From Streptomyces sp. NBRC 110611 (lineage in GTDB: Bacteria; Actinomycetota; Actinomycetes; Streptomycetales; Streptomycetaceae), in the NCBI RefSeq assembly GCF_001590865.1, contig NZ_BBUY01000001.1, forward strand, positions 609,029-673,028: DNA of 64,000 bases. The letters are read 5' to 3'. Both the position numbers and the translations under genes were made by a program. The number at the start of each line of letters is the position of its first letter. The first letter of the stretch is position 1. Positions 53,972-62,106 of the stretch are shown here, in pieces. The notes beneath the pieces are model-generated. The model saw nothing but the letters and a program-made list of their open reading frames with translations, was not told where the DNA came from and ran no database searches.

Positions 53972-54904
53972 TTACTTGGCGGTGATGATACGAACGTCCC
54001 GCTCGGCCGACGCGGCACCATTTCCCGGCCGGCGCTGCCAGCCCTTCTCCGCATCGGCCGCCGACCACATCCGGCCGGCGTACGAGATCTGTTCGATGCG
54101 CAGTTCTGCCGCGTGCGCCATCGCCCACGTCGCGAGCTGCCAGCCGCGCCGCGCGGTATCGCCGTCGGCCCCCGCCCCCGACTGCCGCACCGGCACGGTC
54201 AGGGTCTGCCCGCCGCCCGCACCGCGCCCGCCGGCGCCGGCCGTCCGCGGCAGCACCGCGGGCCCGAACTCGCGCACCAGCTTCGCCCGCACCGCCGCGG
54301 CGCCACCCGGCTCGCTGTCCACCGGACGGCTCTCGGTGCAGGTCATCGCGCCCGGGTCGCGGCCGGTGAGCGCTCCGGTGAGCCGCGCGGCGTTCGCCTC
54401 GTGCTTGGCGTACGCCTGCGGATAGCCACTGCGCTGCACCTTCTGCGCGGCGACGGTCAGCGGCAGCCGGGAGTAGCCGGGCACCTTCGCCAGATGCTGG
54501 TAGAACTCGCCGGCCGAATAGACCGGGTCCATGATCTGCCGCACGGTGCCCCAGTCCTGGGACGGCCGCTGCTGGAAGAGGCCGACGGAATCCCGGTCGC
54601 CGTAATCGATGTTGCGCAGCCCGGACTCCTGCATGGCGGTCGCCAGCGCGATGGTCACCGCCCGTTCCGGCAGCCCTCGGGCGGACGCCACCGCCGAGAT
54701 CGTCGCGGCGTTCCCGGCCTGCTCCGGGGACAGCTCGTACGCCTCCTCGTCCCCCTCGGCGCGCACCGTGCAGACCGGCGCCCCCGGCCCGCCGGTGATG
54801 TACTGCACCAGCAGATAGCCGGCCAGCCCGAGCAGTACGGCGAGAGCCGCGGCGGTGCGCCAGAGGCGTGAGCGGCGGGCGGGGAGAACGGGCTTGGCTG
54901 ACAC
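53972..54904 (-). CDS. membrane-anchored lysozyme-like (SLT-type) protein
   Basis: 310 residues from GTG 54904. One N-terminal helix (AALAVLLGLAGYLLVQYITG). The outside part contains ALATAMQESGLRNIDYGDRD and SVGLFQQRPSQDWGT, which match the Glu and GLFQ motifs of lytic-transglycosylase / lysozyme-like folds. Members are often labelled heavy metal transporter, which this sequence does not support. Probably acts on, or binds, peptidoglycan. It lies between dapC and dapE, both of the meso-DAP pathway. Confidence 0.72.
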   Translation of the reverse strand: MSAKPVLPARRSRLWRTAAALAVLLGLAGYLLVQYITGGPGAPVCTVRAEGDEEAYELSPEQAGNAATISAVASARGLPERAVTIALATAMQESGLRNIDYGDRDSVGLFQQRPSQDWGTVRQIMDPVYSAGEFYQHLAKVPGYSRLPLTVAAQKVQRSGYPQAYAKHEANAARLTGALTGRDPGAMTCTESRPVDSEPGGAAAVRAKLVREFGPAVLPRTAGAGGRGAGGGQTLTVPVRQSGAGADGDTARRGWQLATWAMAHAAELRIEQISYAGRMWSAADAEKGWQRRPGNGAASAERDVRIITAK

Positions 54905-54944
54905 GCGCCCACCGTACTGGAGTGCTGCCGATAGGGTCGGATCC

Positions 54945-56045
54945 ATGGAGCGCTCCACACACCCCACCGCCCTCGACCTGTCGCTCGACGCCGCCGCGCT
55001 CACCGCGCAGCTGGTCGACTTCCCGTCGGAGAGCGGCCAGGAGAAGGACCTCGCCGACGCCGTGGAGCAGGCGCTGCGCGCCCTGCCGCACCTGACCGTC
55101 GACCGGTACGGCAACAACGTCGTGGCCCGTACGCGGCTGGGCCGCGCCGAGCGGGTGGTGCTCGCCGGCCACCTCGACACCGTCCCGATCTCCGACAACC
55201 CCCCGAACGTGCCCTCCCGGCTCGACGAGGACGGCGTCCTGTGGGGCTGCGGCACCTGCGACATGAAGTCCGGCGTCGCCGTCCAGCTGCGGATGGCGGC
55301 CACGGTCCCCGCGCCCAACCGCGACCTGACCTTCGTCTTCTACGACCAGGAGGAGGTCGCCGCGCACCTCAACGGCCTCGGCCGGGTCGCCGAAGCCCAC
55401 CCGGACTGGCTCGCCGGGGACTTCGCCGTCCTCCTGGAGCCCTCCGACGGCCAGGTGGAGGGCGGCTGCCAGGGCACCCTCCGGGTCCTGCTGCGCACCA
55501 CCGGGGAGCGCGCGCACTCCGCCCGCAGCTGGATGGGCGCCAACGCGATCCACGCCGCCGCCCCGATCCTGGCGAAGCTCGCCGCGTACCAGCCGCGCCG
55601 CCCGGTGATCGACGGCCTGGAGTACCGCGAGGGCCTCAACGCCGTCCGCGTCGAGGGCGGCGTCGCCGGCAACGTGATCCCCGACGCCTGCACGGTCACC
55701 GTCAACTTCCGCTACGCGCCCGACCGCACCCCGGACGAGGCCGTCGCCCATGTACGCGAGGTCTTCGCGGACTGCCCCGTGGACGAGTTCGTCATCGACG
55801 ACCACTCCCCGGGTGCGCTGCCCGGACTGTCGCACCCGGCGGCCAAGGCCTTCCTGGAGGCCGTCGGCGGCCGGGCGATGCCCAAGTTCGGCTGGACCGA
55901 CGTCTCCCGTTTCAGCGCCCTGGGCGTGCCGGCCGTCAACTACGGACCGGGGAACCCGCTGCTCGCGCACAAGAAGGACGAACGGGTCGAGGCCGACCGC
56001 ATCCTGCACTGCGAGGAGCGGCTGCGCGCCTGGCTGACGGCCTGA
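54945..56045 (+). CDS. dapE: succinyl-diaminopimelate desuccinylase
   Basis: 366 residues from ATG 54945. M20 metallopeptidase-type features: VVLAGHLDTVPISDNPPN (metal His and Asp), WGCGTCDMKSGVAVQLRMAA, the catalytic Glu in FVFYDQEEVA, the dimerisation/lid domain around RTTGERAHSARSWMGANAIH, and the final His in NYGPGNPLLAHKKDERVE. Cleaves N-succinyl-L,L-DAP to L,L-DAP and succinate. Confidence 0.94.
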   Translation: MERSTHPTALDLSLDAAALTAQLVDFPSESGQEKDLADAVEQALRALPHLTVDRYGNNVVARTRLGRAERVVLAGHLDTVPISDNPPNVPSRLDEDGVLWGCGTCDMKSGVAVQLRMAATVPAPNRDLTFVFYDQEEVAAHLNGLGRVAEAHPDWLAGDFAVLLEPSDGQVEGGCQGTLRVLLRTTGERAHSARSWMGANAIHAAAPILAKLAAYQPRRPVIDGLEYREGLNAVRVEGGVAGNVIPDACTVTVNFRYAPDRTPDEAVAHVREVFADCPVDEFVIDDHSPGALPGLSHPAAKAFLEAVGGRAMPKFGWTDVSRFSALGVPAVNYGPGNPLLAHKKDERVEADRILHCEERLRAWLTA

Positions 56046-56124
56046 CGCCGGACCTTCACATCGGGGAAGCTCCGATGGATCTACGCTGAAACGGCAAACG
56101 ATCTGTCTGCGGAGGGAGCACGTC

Positions 56125-56874
56125 ATGGCCAGTCCCCAGGGAGCACCGGTCCCCGAGGAGCAGCGGCTGGGTCCCGTTCTGCGCCGCCACGACCAGGTGC
56201 AGCCCGGGACCACGGACCAGCGGCTGCTGGACTCCGCGGGCCCCTCCGAGTGGGTGCACACCGACCCCTGGCGGGTGATGCGCATCCAGTCGGAGTTCGT
56301 CGAGGGCTTCGGCGCGCTCGCCGAGCTGGGCCCGGCCGTCAGCGTCTTCGGCTCGGCCCGTACGCCCCGCGACTCCAAGGAGTACGACGCCGGCGTACGG
56401 ATCGGGCGGGCCCTGGTGGACGCCGGGTTCGCGGTGATCACCGGGGGTGGTCCGGGGGCGATGGAGGCGGCCAACAGGGGCGCCAAGGAGGCCGGCGGCG
56501 TCTCCGTGGGCCTGGGCATCGAGCTGCCCTTCGAGCAGGGCATGAACGACTATGTGAACCTCGGTGTGGACTTCCGGTACTTCTTCGTGCGGAAGACCTG
56601 CTTCGTGAAGTACGCCCGCGGGTTCGTGGTGCTCCCCGGCGGGCTGGGCACCCTCGACGAGCTCTTCGAGGCGCTCACCCTCGTCCAGACCCGTAAGGTC
56701 ACCCGCTTCCCGATCGTGCTGTTCGGCACGGACTACTGGAGCGGGCTGGTCGACTGGCTGCGCGACACCCTGATCGCCGAGGGCAAGGCCTCGATGCACG
56801 ACCTGGAGCTGTTCCGCCTCAGCGACGACGTGGACGAGGCGGTCACCCTGCTGACGAAGGAGGTCGGGCTCTAG
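56125..56874 (+). CDS. LOG-family Rossmann protein (TIGR00730)
   Basis: 249 residues. GGGPGAMEAANRGAKEAGG and PGGLGTLDELFEALTLVQT are the two signature motifs of the lysine-decarboxylase-like / LOG family. Most members are cytokinin riboside monophosphate phosphoribohydrolases, releasing a nucleobase from a nucleoside monophosphate; the mycobacterial relative Rv1205 holds the same map position and has this activity. The lysine-decarboxylase label should not be used. Confidence 0.9.
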   Translation: MASPQGAPVPEEQRLGPVLRRHDQVQPGTTDQRLLDSAGPSEWVHTDPWRVMRIQSEFVEGFGALAELGPAVSVFGSARTPRDSKEYDAGVRIGRALVDAGFAVITGGGPGAMEAANRGAKEAGGVSVGLGIELPFEQGMNDYVNLGVDFRYFFVRKTCFVKYARGFVVLPGGLGTLDELFEALTLVQTRKVTRFPIVLFGTDYWSGLVDWLRDTLIAEGKASMHDLELFRLSDDVDEAVTLLTKEVGL

Positions 56875-56889
56875 GGCCTGTCGTCGGCG

Positions 56890-57750
56890 TCAGGCCAGGC
56901 CGCGGCGGGCGACCGCCGGGGGGCGGTGGCCGGCGATGGAGGCGACCATGTCCAGTACCTGGCGGGTCTCGGCGACCTCGTGGACGCGGTAGACCTGGGC
57001 GCCCAGCCAGGCCGAGACGGCGGTGGTGGCCAGGGTGCCCAGGACACGCTCCTTGAGCGGGCGGTCGAGTGTCTCCCCGACGAAGTCCTTGTTGGACAGG
57101 GAGACCAGCACCGGCCAGCCCGAATCCACCATCTCGCCCAGCCGGCGGGTGGCCTCCAGGCTGTGCCGGGTGTTCTTCCCGAAGTCGTGCCCCGGATCGA
57201 TCATGATCGCGTCCCGCCGGACGCCCAACTCCACCGCCCGCTCGGCCAGTCCGAGCGTGACCCGCAGGATGTCGGCCATCACGTCGTCGTACGTCACCCG
57301 GTGCGGCCGGGTACGCGGCTCGACGCCGCCCGCGTGGGTGCACACCAGGCCGACGCCGTAGCGCGCCGCGACCTCCGCGAGCCGCGGATCGACGCCGCCC
57401 CAGGCGTCGTTGAGCAGATCCGCGCCGGCCTCGCAGACCGCCTCACCGACCTCGTGCCGCCAGGTGTCGACGCTGATCACCACGTCGGGGAAGCGCTTGC
57501 GCACCTCGGCGACGAACCCGACCGTGCGGCGGGCCTCCTCCTCGGCGCTCACCTCCTCGCCGGGGCCGGCCTTGACGCCGCCGATGTCGATGATCGCGGC
57601 GCCCTCGGCCACCGCCTGCTCCACCCGGGCGAGCGCCGGCTCGTCGTGGAACGTGGCGCCCTGGTCGTAGAACGAGTCCGGGGTCCTGTTGACGATGGCC
57701 ATGATCACCGGCTCCTGCGCCCCGAACTCGCGATTTCCCAGCCGCAGCAT
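56890..57750 (-). CDS. folP2: FolP2-type dihydropteroate synthase homologue
   Basis: 286 residues from ATG 57750 behind GGGAG. TIM barrel of the DHPS family, but the first loop reads VIMAIVNRTPDSFYDQGATF instead of the usual NVTPDSFSDGG, and the second IDIGGVKAGPGEEVSAEEE where genuine DHPS has an IDIGGESTRPG-type loop. Other conserved parts remain (ISVDTWRHEVGEAVCEAGAD, LLNDAWGG, IDPGHDFGKNT). This pattern is that of mycobacterial FolP2 (Rv1207, same neighbourhood), which is thought not to be the working DHPS. A true folP is presumably elsewhere. Confidence 0.85.
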   Translation of the reverse strand: MLRLGNREFGAQEPVIMAIVNRTPDSFYDQGATFHDEPALARVEQAVAEGAAIIDIGGVKAGPGEEVSAEEEARRTVGFVAEVRKRFPDVVISVDTWRHEVGEAVCEAGADLLNDAWGGVDPRLAEVAARYGVGLVCTHAGGVEPRTRPHRVTYDDVMADILRVTLGLAERAVELGVRRDAIMIDPGHDFGKNTRHSLEATRRLGEMVDSGWPVLVSLSNKDFVGETLDRPLKERVLGTLATTAVSAWLGAQVYRVHEVAETRQVLDMVASIAGHRPPAVARRGLA

Positions 57751-57842
57751 TCCCTGACTCCCTCTCCGTGGTCCGGGAGCGACCCTAACTGTCACACCCG
57801 CATGGCACGATCGGTGCAGACACTGAGTCCGGGGAGTTGGTC

Positions 57843-58355
57843 GTGTTCTGGTTCTTGCTGATCGCGATGGTCGTGGTGGTGGCCGCGGTCACGCTCGTGG
57901 TCGTCGGCGGTGACGGCGGTGGGCTGCGGGACGCCGAGCCGGACCGGCTGTACGACCCGCTGCCCGGCGACCGTCCGGTGGCCCGCGCCGATGTGGAGGC
58001 CGTCCGGCTGCCGGTGACGGTCCGCGGCTACCGGATGGACGACGTGGACGACGTCCTGGACCGCCTGGGCGCCGAGCTCGCCGAGCGGGACGCCCGGATC
58101 GCCGAGCTGGAGGCGGCGCTGGCCGGCGCCCATGCCGCGGCGATGGGCGCGCCGGGGCTGACGGGGAGTGGTCCGGGGCCGGCGGAGGGCGCCCCGGGTC
58201 TGGCGGAGGACGGTCCGGGCCCCGTGGTGAAGAGCGGCCCGGGGCCGGCAGAGAGCGGCCGGGGCCGGGATGCGTCCGTCGGGGGCGGCGGTGGGGCGCA
58301 GGCGGCCGGAGCCCCCGAATCCGCGCGCCGGCCGGAAGGCGAGGGGCAGGCATGA
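57843..58355 (+). CDS. membrane-anchored DivIVA-like protein
   Basis: 170 residues from GTG 57843, with GGGGAG 6 bases upstream (TTG 57837 is an alternative). One N-terminal helix (FWFLLIAMVVVVAAVTLVVV), a short DivIVA-type motif (LPVTVRGYRMDDVDDVLDRL then coiled coil GAELAERDARIAELEAALAG), and a Gly/Pro-rich tail of GPGPAE units. Probably a polarity- or septum-associated protein. Overlaps tag by ATGA; Rv1209 is its positional counterpart. Confidence 0.75.
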   Translation: MFWFLLIAMVVVVAAVTLVVVGGDGGGLRDAEPDRLYDPLPGDRPVARADVEAVRLPVTVRGYRMDDVDDVLDRLGAELAERDARIAELEAALAGAHAAAMGAPGLTGSGPGPAEGAPGLAEDGPGPVVKSGPGPAESGRGRDASVGGGGGAQAAGAPESARRPEGEGQA

Positions 58356-58957
58356 GCGGTGTGGTGACGGCGCCGGACGGGGTTCCGCGCTGCCCGTGGG
58401 GCATGGAGTCGGAGCGGATGGCCGACTACCGCGCGTACCACGACACCGAGTGGGGTCTGCCGGTGCACGGCGACGACGCGCTCTTCGAGCGGATGAGCCT
58501 GGAGGCGTTCCAGTCCGGGCTCTCCTGGATCACGATCCTGCGCCGCCGGCCCGGCTTCCGTGCCGCGTTCGCCGGCTTCCGGATCGCGGCGGTGGCGCGG
58601 TTCACGGACGCGGACGCCGAGCGGCTGCTCGGGGACCCCGGCATCATCCGCAACCGCGCCAAGATCGCCGCGACGATCGGCAACGCCCAGGCCGCCGCCG
58701 GGCTGTCCCCCGGTGAGCTCGACGAGCTGATCTGGTCCTACGCCCCGGACCGGTCCGGCCGTCCGGCGCCGCGCACCCTCGCCGAGGTGCAGGCGGTGAC
58801 CCCGGAGTCCACGGCGCTCGCCAAGGAGCTCAAGAAGCGCGGCTTCCGCTTCGTCGGCCCGACCACGGCCTACGCGATGATGCAGGCGTGCGGCCTGGTC
58901 AACGACCATCTGGCGGAGTGTCATGTACGGGCGGCGGTGGAGGCGGCCGCCGGCTGA
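58352..58957 (+). CDS. tag: DNA-3-methyladenine glycosylase I
   Basis: 201 residues. CPWGMESERMADYRAYHDTE, WGLPVHGDDALFERM and LEAFQSGLSWITILRRRPGF are the Tag signature. C-terminal GLVNDHLAECH gives the His/Cys zinc site, together with the N-terminal CPW Cys and YHDTEW His. Excises 3-methyladenine from alkylated DNA. Coupled to the DivIVA-like gene. Confidence 0.95.
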   Translation: MSGVVTAPDGVPRCPWGMESERMADYRAYHDTEWGLPVHGDDALFERMSLEAFQSGLSWITILRRRPGFRAAFAGFRIAAVARFTDADAERLLGDPGIIRNRAKIAATIGNAQAAAGLSPGELDELIWSYAPDRSGRPAPRTLAEVQAVTPESTALAKELKKRGFRFVGPTTAYAMMQACGLVNDHLAECHVRAAVEAAAG

Positions 58958-59007
58958 GCCCGGCCGGGCGGCGGACCGGGGATGTCGGCATCGGGCGCCG
59001 GACGGGG

Positions 59008-59808
59008 TCAGCGGCCCAGGAAGACCGGCTTCTCCTTCTTCACGAACGCGTCGACCGCGATCCGGTGGTCCTCCGACGCCCCCGCCCGCACCTGCAGCTC
59101 GTCCTCCTTGCCCAGCGCCTCGGTGAGGGAGTGCCCGGCGCCGTAGGCCAGCGACTCCTTGATCGCGGCGTAGGCGCCGGTCGGGCCCTGGGCCAGCCGC
59201 CGGGCGACGGCCGCCGCCTCCTCCGCCAGCGCGTCGGCCGGTACGACCTTGTTGGCGATGCCCAGCTCGTACGCTTCCTGGGCGCTGACGCTGCGCGGGA
59301 AGAGCAGCAGATCGGCAGCCCGGCCGTGCCCGATCAGCCGGGGCAGCGTCCAGGACATCCCGGAGTCCGCGGTCAGCGCGACGCCCGCGAAGGACGTGTT
59401 GAAGGACGCCGAGTCGGCGACGACGCGGTAGTCGGCGGCGAGGGCGAAGCCCGCCCCGGCGCCCGCGGCGACCCCGTTGACGCCCGCGACCACCGGCTTG
59501 GGCATCCCGGCCAGCGTCGTCACGATGGGGTTGTAGTGCTCACGGACGGTGCTCATGGTGGAACCGGAGCCGGTCGCGCGGTCCTCCGCGAGCAGGCCGA
59601 TGTGCTCCTTGAGGTCCTGCCCGACGCAGAAGGCGCGCCCGGTGGCGGTCAGCAGCACGGCGCGGACGGCGGGGTCGGCCGCGGCCTCCCGCAGGGTGTC
59701 CCGCAGCTGGACCTTGGCCTCGATGTTCAGCGCGTTCATCGCGTCGGGGCGGTTCAGGGTGACCGTCGCGAGTCCGTCGGTCACGTCGTAGAGCACGGTG
59801 TCGGCCAT
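59008..59808 (-). CDS. enoyl-CoA hydratase/isomerase family protein
   Basis: 266 residues. Crotonase fold: VTLNRPDAMNALNIEAKVQL, oxyanion-hole segment AFCVGQDLKEH, GVNGVAAGAGAGFALAADYR (second oxyanion Gly), and SAQEAYELGIANKVVPADAL. One of the usual catalytic Glu positions appears as Asp in LTADSGMSW, so it may be an isomerase/PaaG-like or thioesterase-like member rather than a hydratase. Divergent from DUF3117, with a palindrome between. Confidence 0.88.
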   Translation of the reverse strand: MADTVLYDVTDGLATVTLNRPDAMNALNIEAKVQLRDTLREAAADPAVRAVLLTATGRAFCVGQDLKEHIGLLAEDRATGSGSTMSTVREHYNPIVTTLAGMPKPVVAGVNGVAAGAGAGFALAADYRVVADSASFNTSFAGVALTADSGMSWTLPRLIGHGRAADLLLFPRSVSAQEAYELGIANKVVPADALAEEAAAVARRLAQGPTGAYAAIKESLAYGAGHSLTEALGKEDELQVRAGASEDHRIAVDAFVKKEKPVFLGR

Positions 59809-59895
59809 GGTCGGTAGTCCCCTCCGTCGCGGCTCGGACTGCCCGGCAGCGGCAGTCCGAGCTCAGGATGCCGGAGATCATCGGCCGTGCGCATG

Positions 59896-59907
59896 TGACG
59901 TACGTCA
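59896..59907. promoter_or_regulatory. palindrome TGACGTACGTCA
   Basis: Perfect 12-base dyad about 90 bases upstream of the enoyl-CoA hydratase start. A plausible operator for a fatty-acid or phenylacetate-type repressor; the regulator is unknown. Confidence 0.45.
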
Positions 59908-60013
59908 AAGATTGCGGCCGGGCCGGAGGTCGGGGGAGGGAGGAGTATCGCAGCCCGCTCCCCGAATTGAGTGGGTTTGGGGCAGCGCGTTGCCGAAGGG
60001 ATGCTCCCCGATG

Positions 60014-60044
60014 TTGGTCATCGGGTCGTTCGATGCGGGATAAT
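60014..60044 (+). promoter_or_regulatory. candidate promoter of the DUF3117 gene
   Basis: TTGGTC (60014-60019) and GATAAT (60039-60044) with a 19-base spacer; shifting the -35 to TGGTCA gives 18. About 90 bases before the ATG. Confidence 0.4.
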
Positions 60045-60132
60045 GGCCTGGAAGCAATGTGTTCGATGCCGGTGACACGTGCCTATTCGGGCCGTCGGCT
60101 GAGATGAGCTGGTTTCAGGAAGGGGAACGAGC

Positions 60133-60300
60133 ATGGCGGCCATGAAGCCGCGGACGGGCGACGGCCCGCTCGAGGTGACCAAGGAGGGGCGGGGCATCGT
60201 CATGCGCGTTCCGCTCGAAGGCGGTGGACGACTCGTCGTCGAGCTGACCCCGGACGAGGCCAAGGCCCTGGGCGAGGCCCTGGAGAAGGTCGCCGTCTGA
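60133..60300 (+). CDS. DUF3117 small protein
   Basis: 55 residues from ATG 60133 with AAGGGGAA upstream. MAAMKPRTGDGPLEVTKEGR then GIVMRVPLEGGGRLVVELTP and a final helix (DEAKALGEALEKVAV). A highly conserved actinobacterial protein of unknown function (Rv1211 in mycobacteria, likewise next to tag). Confidence 0.93.
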   Translation: MAAMKPRTGDGPLEVTKEGRGIVMRVPLEGGGRLVVELTPDEAKALGEALEKVAV

Positions 60301-60362
60301 CGACGGTGACACCGGTGGATTCCCGGGGCCGACCGCCCCGGTAGCCCCCACGTCGTACCACC

Positions 60363-60411
60363 CGGCCCCGGCAGGCGGCGCGCAGCGGATGCGTGCCGCC
60401 TGCCGGGGCCG
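60363..60411 (+). terminator. 17-bp perfect hairpin, bidirectional
   Basis: CGGCCCCGGCAGGCGGC (60363-60379) pairs perfectly with GCCGCCTGCCGGGGCCG (60395-60411). Lies between convergent DUF3117 and the methyltransferase. Confidence 0.93.
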
Positions 60412-60435
60412 TTCCCTGTGCGGCCGCGCTCGGCG

Positions 60436-61119
60436 TCAGCCGCGCTTGGTCGCGCAGAGCAGGCCGTCGCCGACCGGCAGCAGGGACGGCACCAGCGCCG
60501 TGCTCTCCCGCACGGCCCGTAGCAGTTCGCGCAGCCGCAGCACCTCGGCCGGCTGCACCGCCGAGTCGACCGTGCGGCCGTCGGCGAAGACGCCTTCGAA
60601 GCAGACCAGGCCGCCGGGGCGCAGCAGACGCAACGATTCAGCGAGGTACTCCAGGTACTCCATGAGGTCGCCGTCGCAGAAGACCAGGTCGTATCCGCCG
60701 TCCGCGAGCCGCGGCAGGACGTCCAGGGCGCGGCCGGGGATGAAGCGGGCGCGGTTGCCGGCGAAGCCGGCCTCGCGGAACGCCTGCCTGGCGCAGGCCT
60801 GCCGCTCGGGTTCGCAGTCCACGGTGGTCAGCACCCCGTCGGGCCGCATGCCGTCCAGGAGGTAGATGCCCGACACGCCCGTGCCGGTGCCGATCTCGGC
60901 GACCGCCTTGGCGTCCGCGGTGGCGGCGAGCAGGCGCAGGGCCGCGCCGGTACCGGCCGTCACTGTGCGGATGCCGGCTTCCTGGGCGCGGTCGCGGGAC
61001 CAGCGCAGGGCGGTCTCGGCGGTTCCGTCGAGTGTTCCGGCGCCGTACGCCTCGGCGAATGCCAAGCTCGTCTGCCGGTTGCCGGTAATGGCCCTCTCCT
61101 GTCCCCGTAGTTGACGCAA
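60436..61119 (-). CDS. class I SAM-dependent O-methyltransferase
   Basis: 227 residues from a TTG at 61119. SAM motif VAEIGTGTGVSGIYLLDGMR, VLTTVDCEPERQACARQAFR (acidic ribose ligand), YDLVFCDGDLMEYLEYL, LRPGGLVCFEGVF: the catechol/caffeoyl-CoA O-methyltransferase family (PF01596), like Rv1220c. The substrate is unknown. The start is odd: the best ribosome site, GGACAGGAGAG, sits 9-10 codons inside this frame, just before an ATT codon (ITGNRQTS). Divergent from sigE, as in mycobacteria. Confidence 0.85.
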   Translation of the reverse strand: MRQLRGQERAITGNRQTSLAFAEAYGAGTLDGTAETALRWSRDRAQEAGIRTVTAGTGAALRLLAATADAKAVAEIGTGTGVSGIYLLDGMRPDGVLTTVDCEPERQACARQAFREAGFAGNRARFIPGRALDVLPRLADGGYDLVFCDGDLMEYLEYLAESLRLLRPGGLVCFEGVFADGRTVDSAVQPAEVLRLRELLRAVRESTALVPSLLPVGDGLLCATKRG

Positions 61120-61323
61120 CCGTGACTGTATCCGCTGCGCGCGGGAACCCGCAGATGGGACCGGGCGTTAAAGGAGGAGCAGGGGAAAGACGGGGGGATG
61201 GCAGTGGTGAACACGGTGCGAGACGGGACTCGCGGCCAGAATCAGGATCAAACACGGGACAGCCGGAAGCAGGACCAAATGCAGGTCAAATCTGCTTATC
61301 CGGAGCTAACGGGCGAGGCGGAT

Positions 61324-62106
61324 ATGGTAGGGGCTCTACTGGACACCACCAGAGCCACCAGGGGAGGTGCGGCTGCGGCGGGTGACCGAGGAGTGCTGAG
61401 GCGCTTGAGAAGGTCGTTCTCCGAGCCGAAATCCGTGACCGACACCGCTGACCGTTTCCGCACGCAATCCGCACGCACCGCGACCTTCGCCGCAGACGCG
61501 GATACGCAGGCGTGGACTCCGCCCACCTGGGAGGAGATCGTCAGCACCCACAGCGCACGGGTCTACCGCCTCGCCTACCGCCTCACCGGCAATCAGCACG
61601 ACGCCGAGGACCTCACCCAGGAGGTGTTCGTCCGCGTCTTCCGCTCGCTGTCGACGTACACCCCCGGCACCTTCGAGGGCTGGCTGCACCGCATCACGAC
61701 GAACCTCTTCCTGGACATGGTCCGCCGCCGGCAGCGCATCCGCTTCGACGCGCTCGGTGACGACGCCGCCGAGAAGCTCCCCAGCCGTGAGCCCGCGCCG
61801 CAGCAGCAGTTCGACGACACCCACTTCGACGCCGATGTCCAGCAGGCGCTGGACACCCTCGCGCCCGAGTTCCGTGCCGCGGTCGTCCTGTGCGACATCG
61901 AGGGTCTGTCGTACGAGGAGATCGCCGCGACGCTCGGCGTCAAGCTGGGCACGGTCCGCAGCCGGATCCACCGCGGCCGCTCCCATCTGCGCAAGGCGCT
62001 CAAGCACCGCGCTCCGGCGGCGCGCGCCGAGGAGACCCGCGCCGAGAAGGCGCGCGAGCGGCGGCAGCTGGCCGTGGTGCCCACCGGGGAGGTGGGAATC
62101 GCGTGA
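61324..62106 (+). CDS. sigE: ECF RNA polymerase sigma factor, SigE-type
   Basis: 260 residues from ATG 61324; an in-frame ATG at 61198 would add 42 polar residues. Region 2: [52 protein letters not shown]. Region 4: [40 protein letters not shown]. Organised with an anti-sigma gene and htrA exactly like mycobacterial sigE-rseA-htrA, so surface or envelope stress is the likely trigger. It is not the S. coelicolor gene also called sigE. Ends in GTGA overlap with the anti-sigma factor. Confidence 0.9.
   Translation: MVGALLDTTRATRGGAAAAGDRGVLRRLRRSFSEPKSVTDTADRFRTQSARTATFAADADTQAWTPPTWEEIVSTHSARVYRLAYRLTGNQHDAEDLTQEVFVRVFRSLSTYTPGTFEGWLHRITTNLFLDMVRRRQRIRFDALGDDAAEKLPSREPAPQQQFDDTHFDADVQQALDTLAPEFRAAVVLCDIEGLSYEEIAATLGVKLGTVRSRIHRGRSHLRKALKHRAPAARAEETRAEKARERRQLAVVPTGEVGIA

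Larger units (their letters stand above)
59809..60132. other. divergent promoter region
   Basis: 324 bases, no supported gene other than the listed sites; moderately AT-rich between 59870 and 60110. Confidence 0.5.

Noticed and set aside
53972..54904. Heavy-metal transporter annotation for this family
   Set aside because: Only one membrane helix and no metal-binding motif; lysozyme-like MQESGLRN and GLFQQRP motifs point to a wall-related function.
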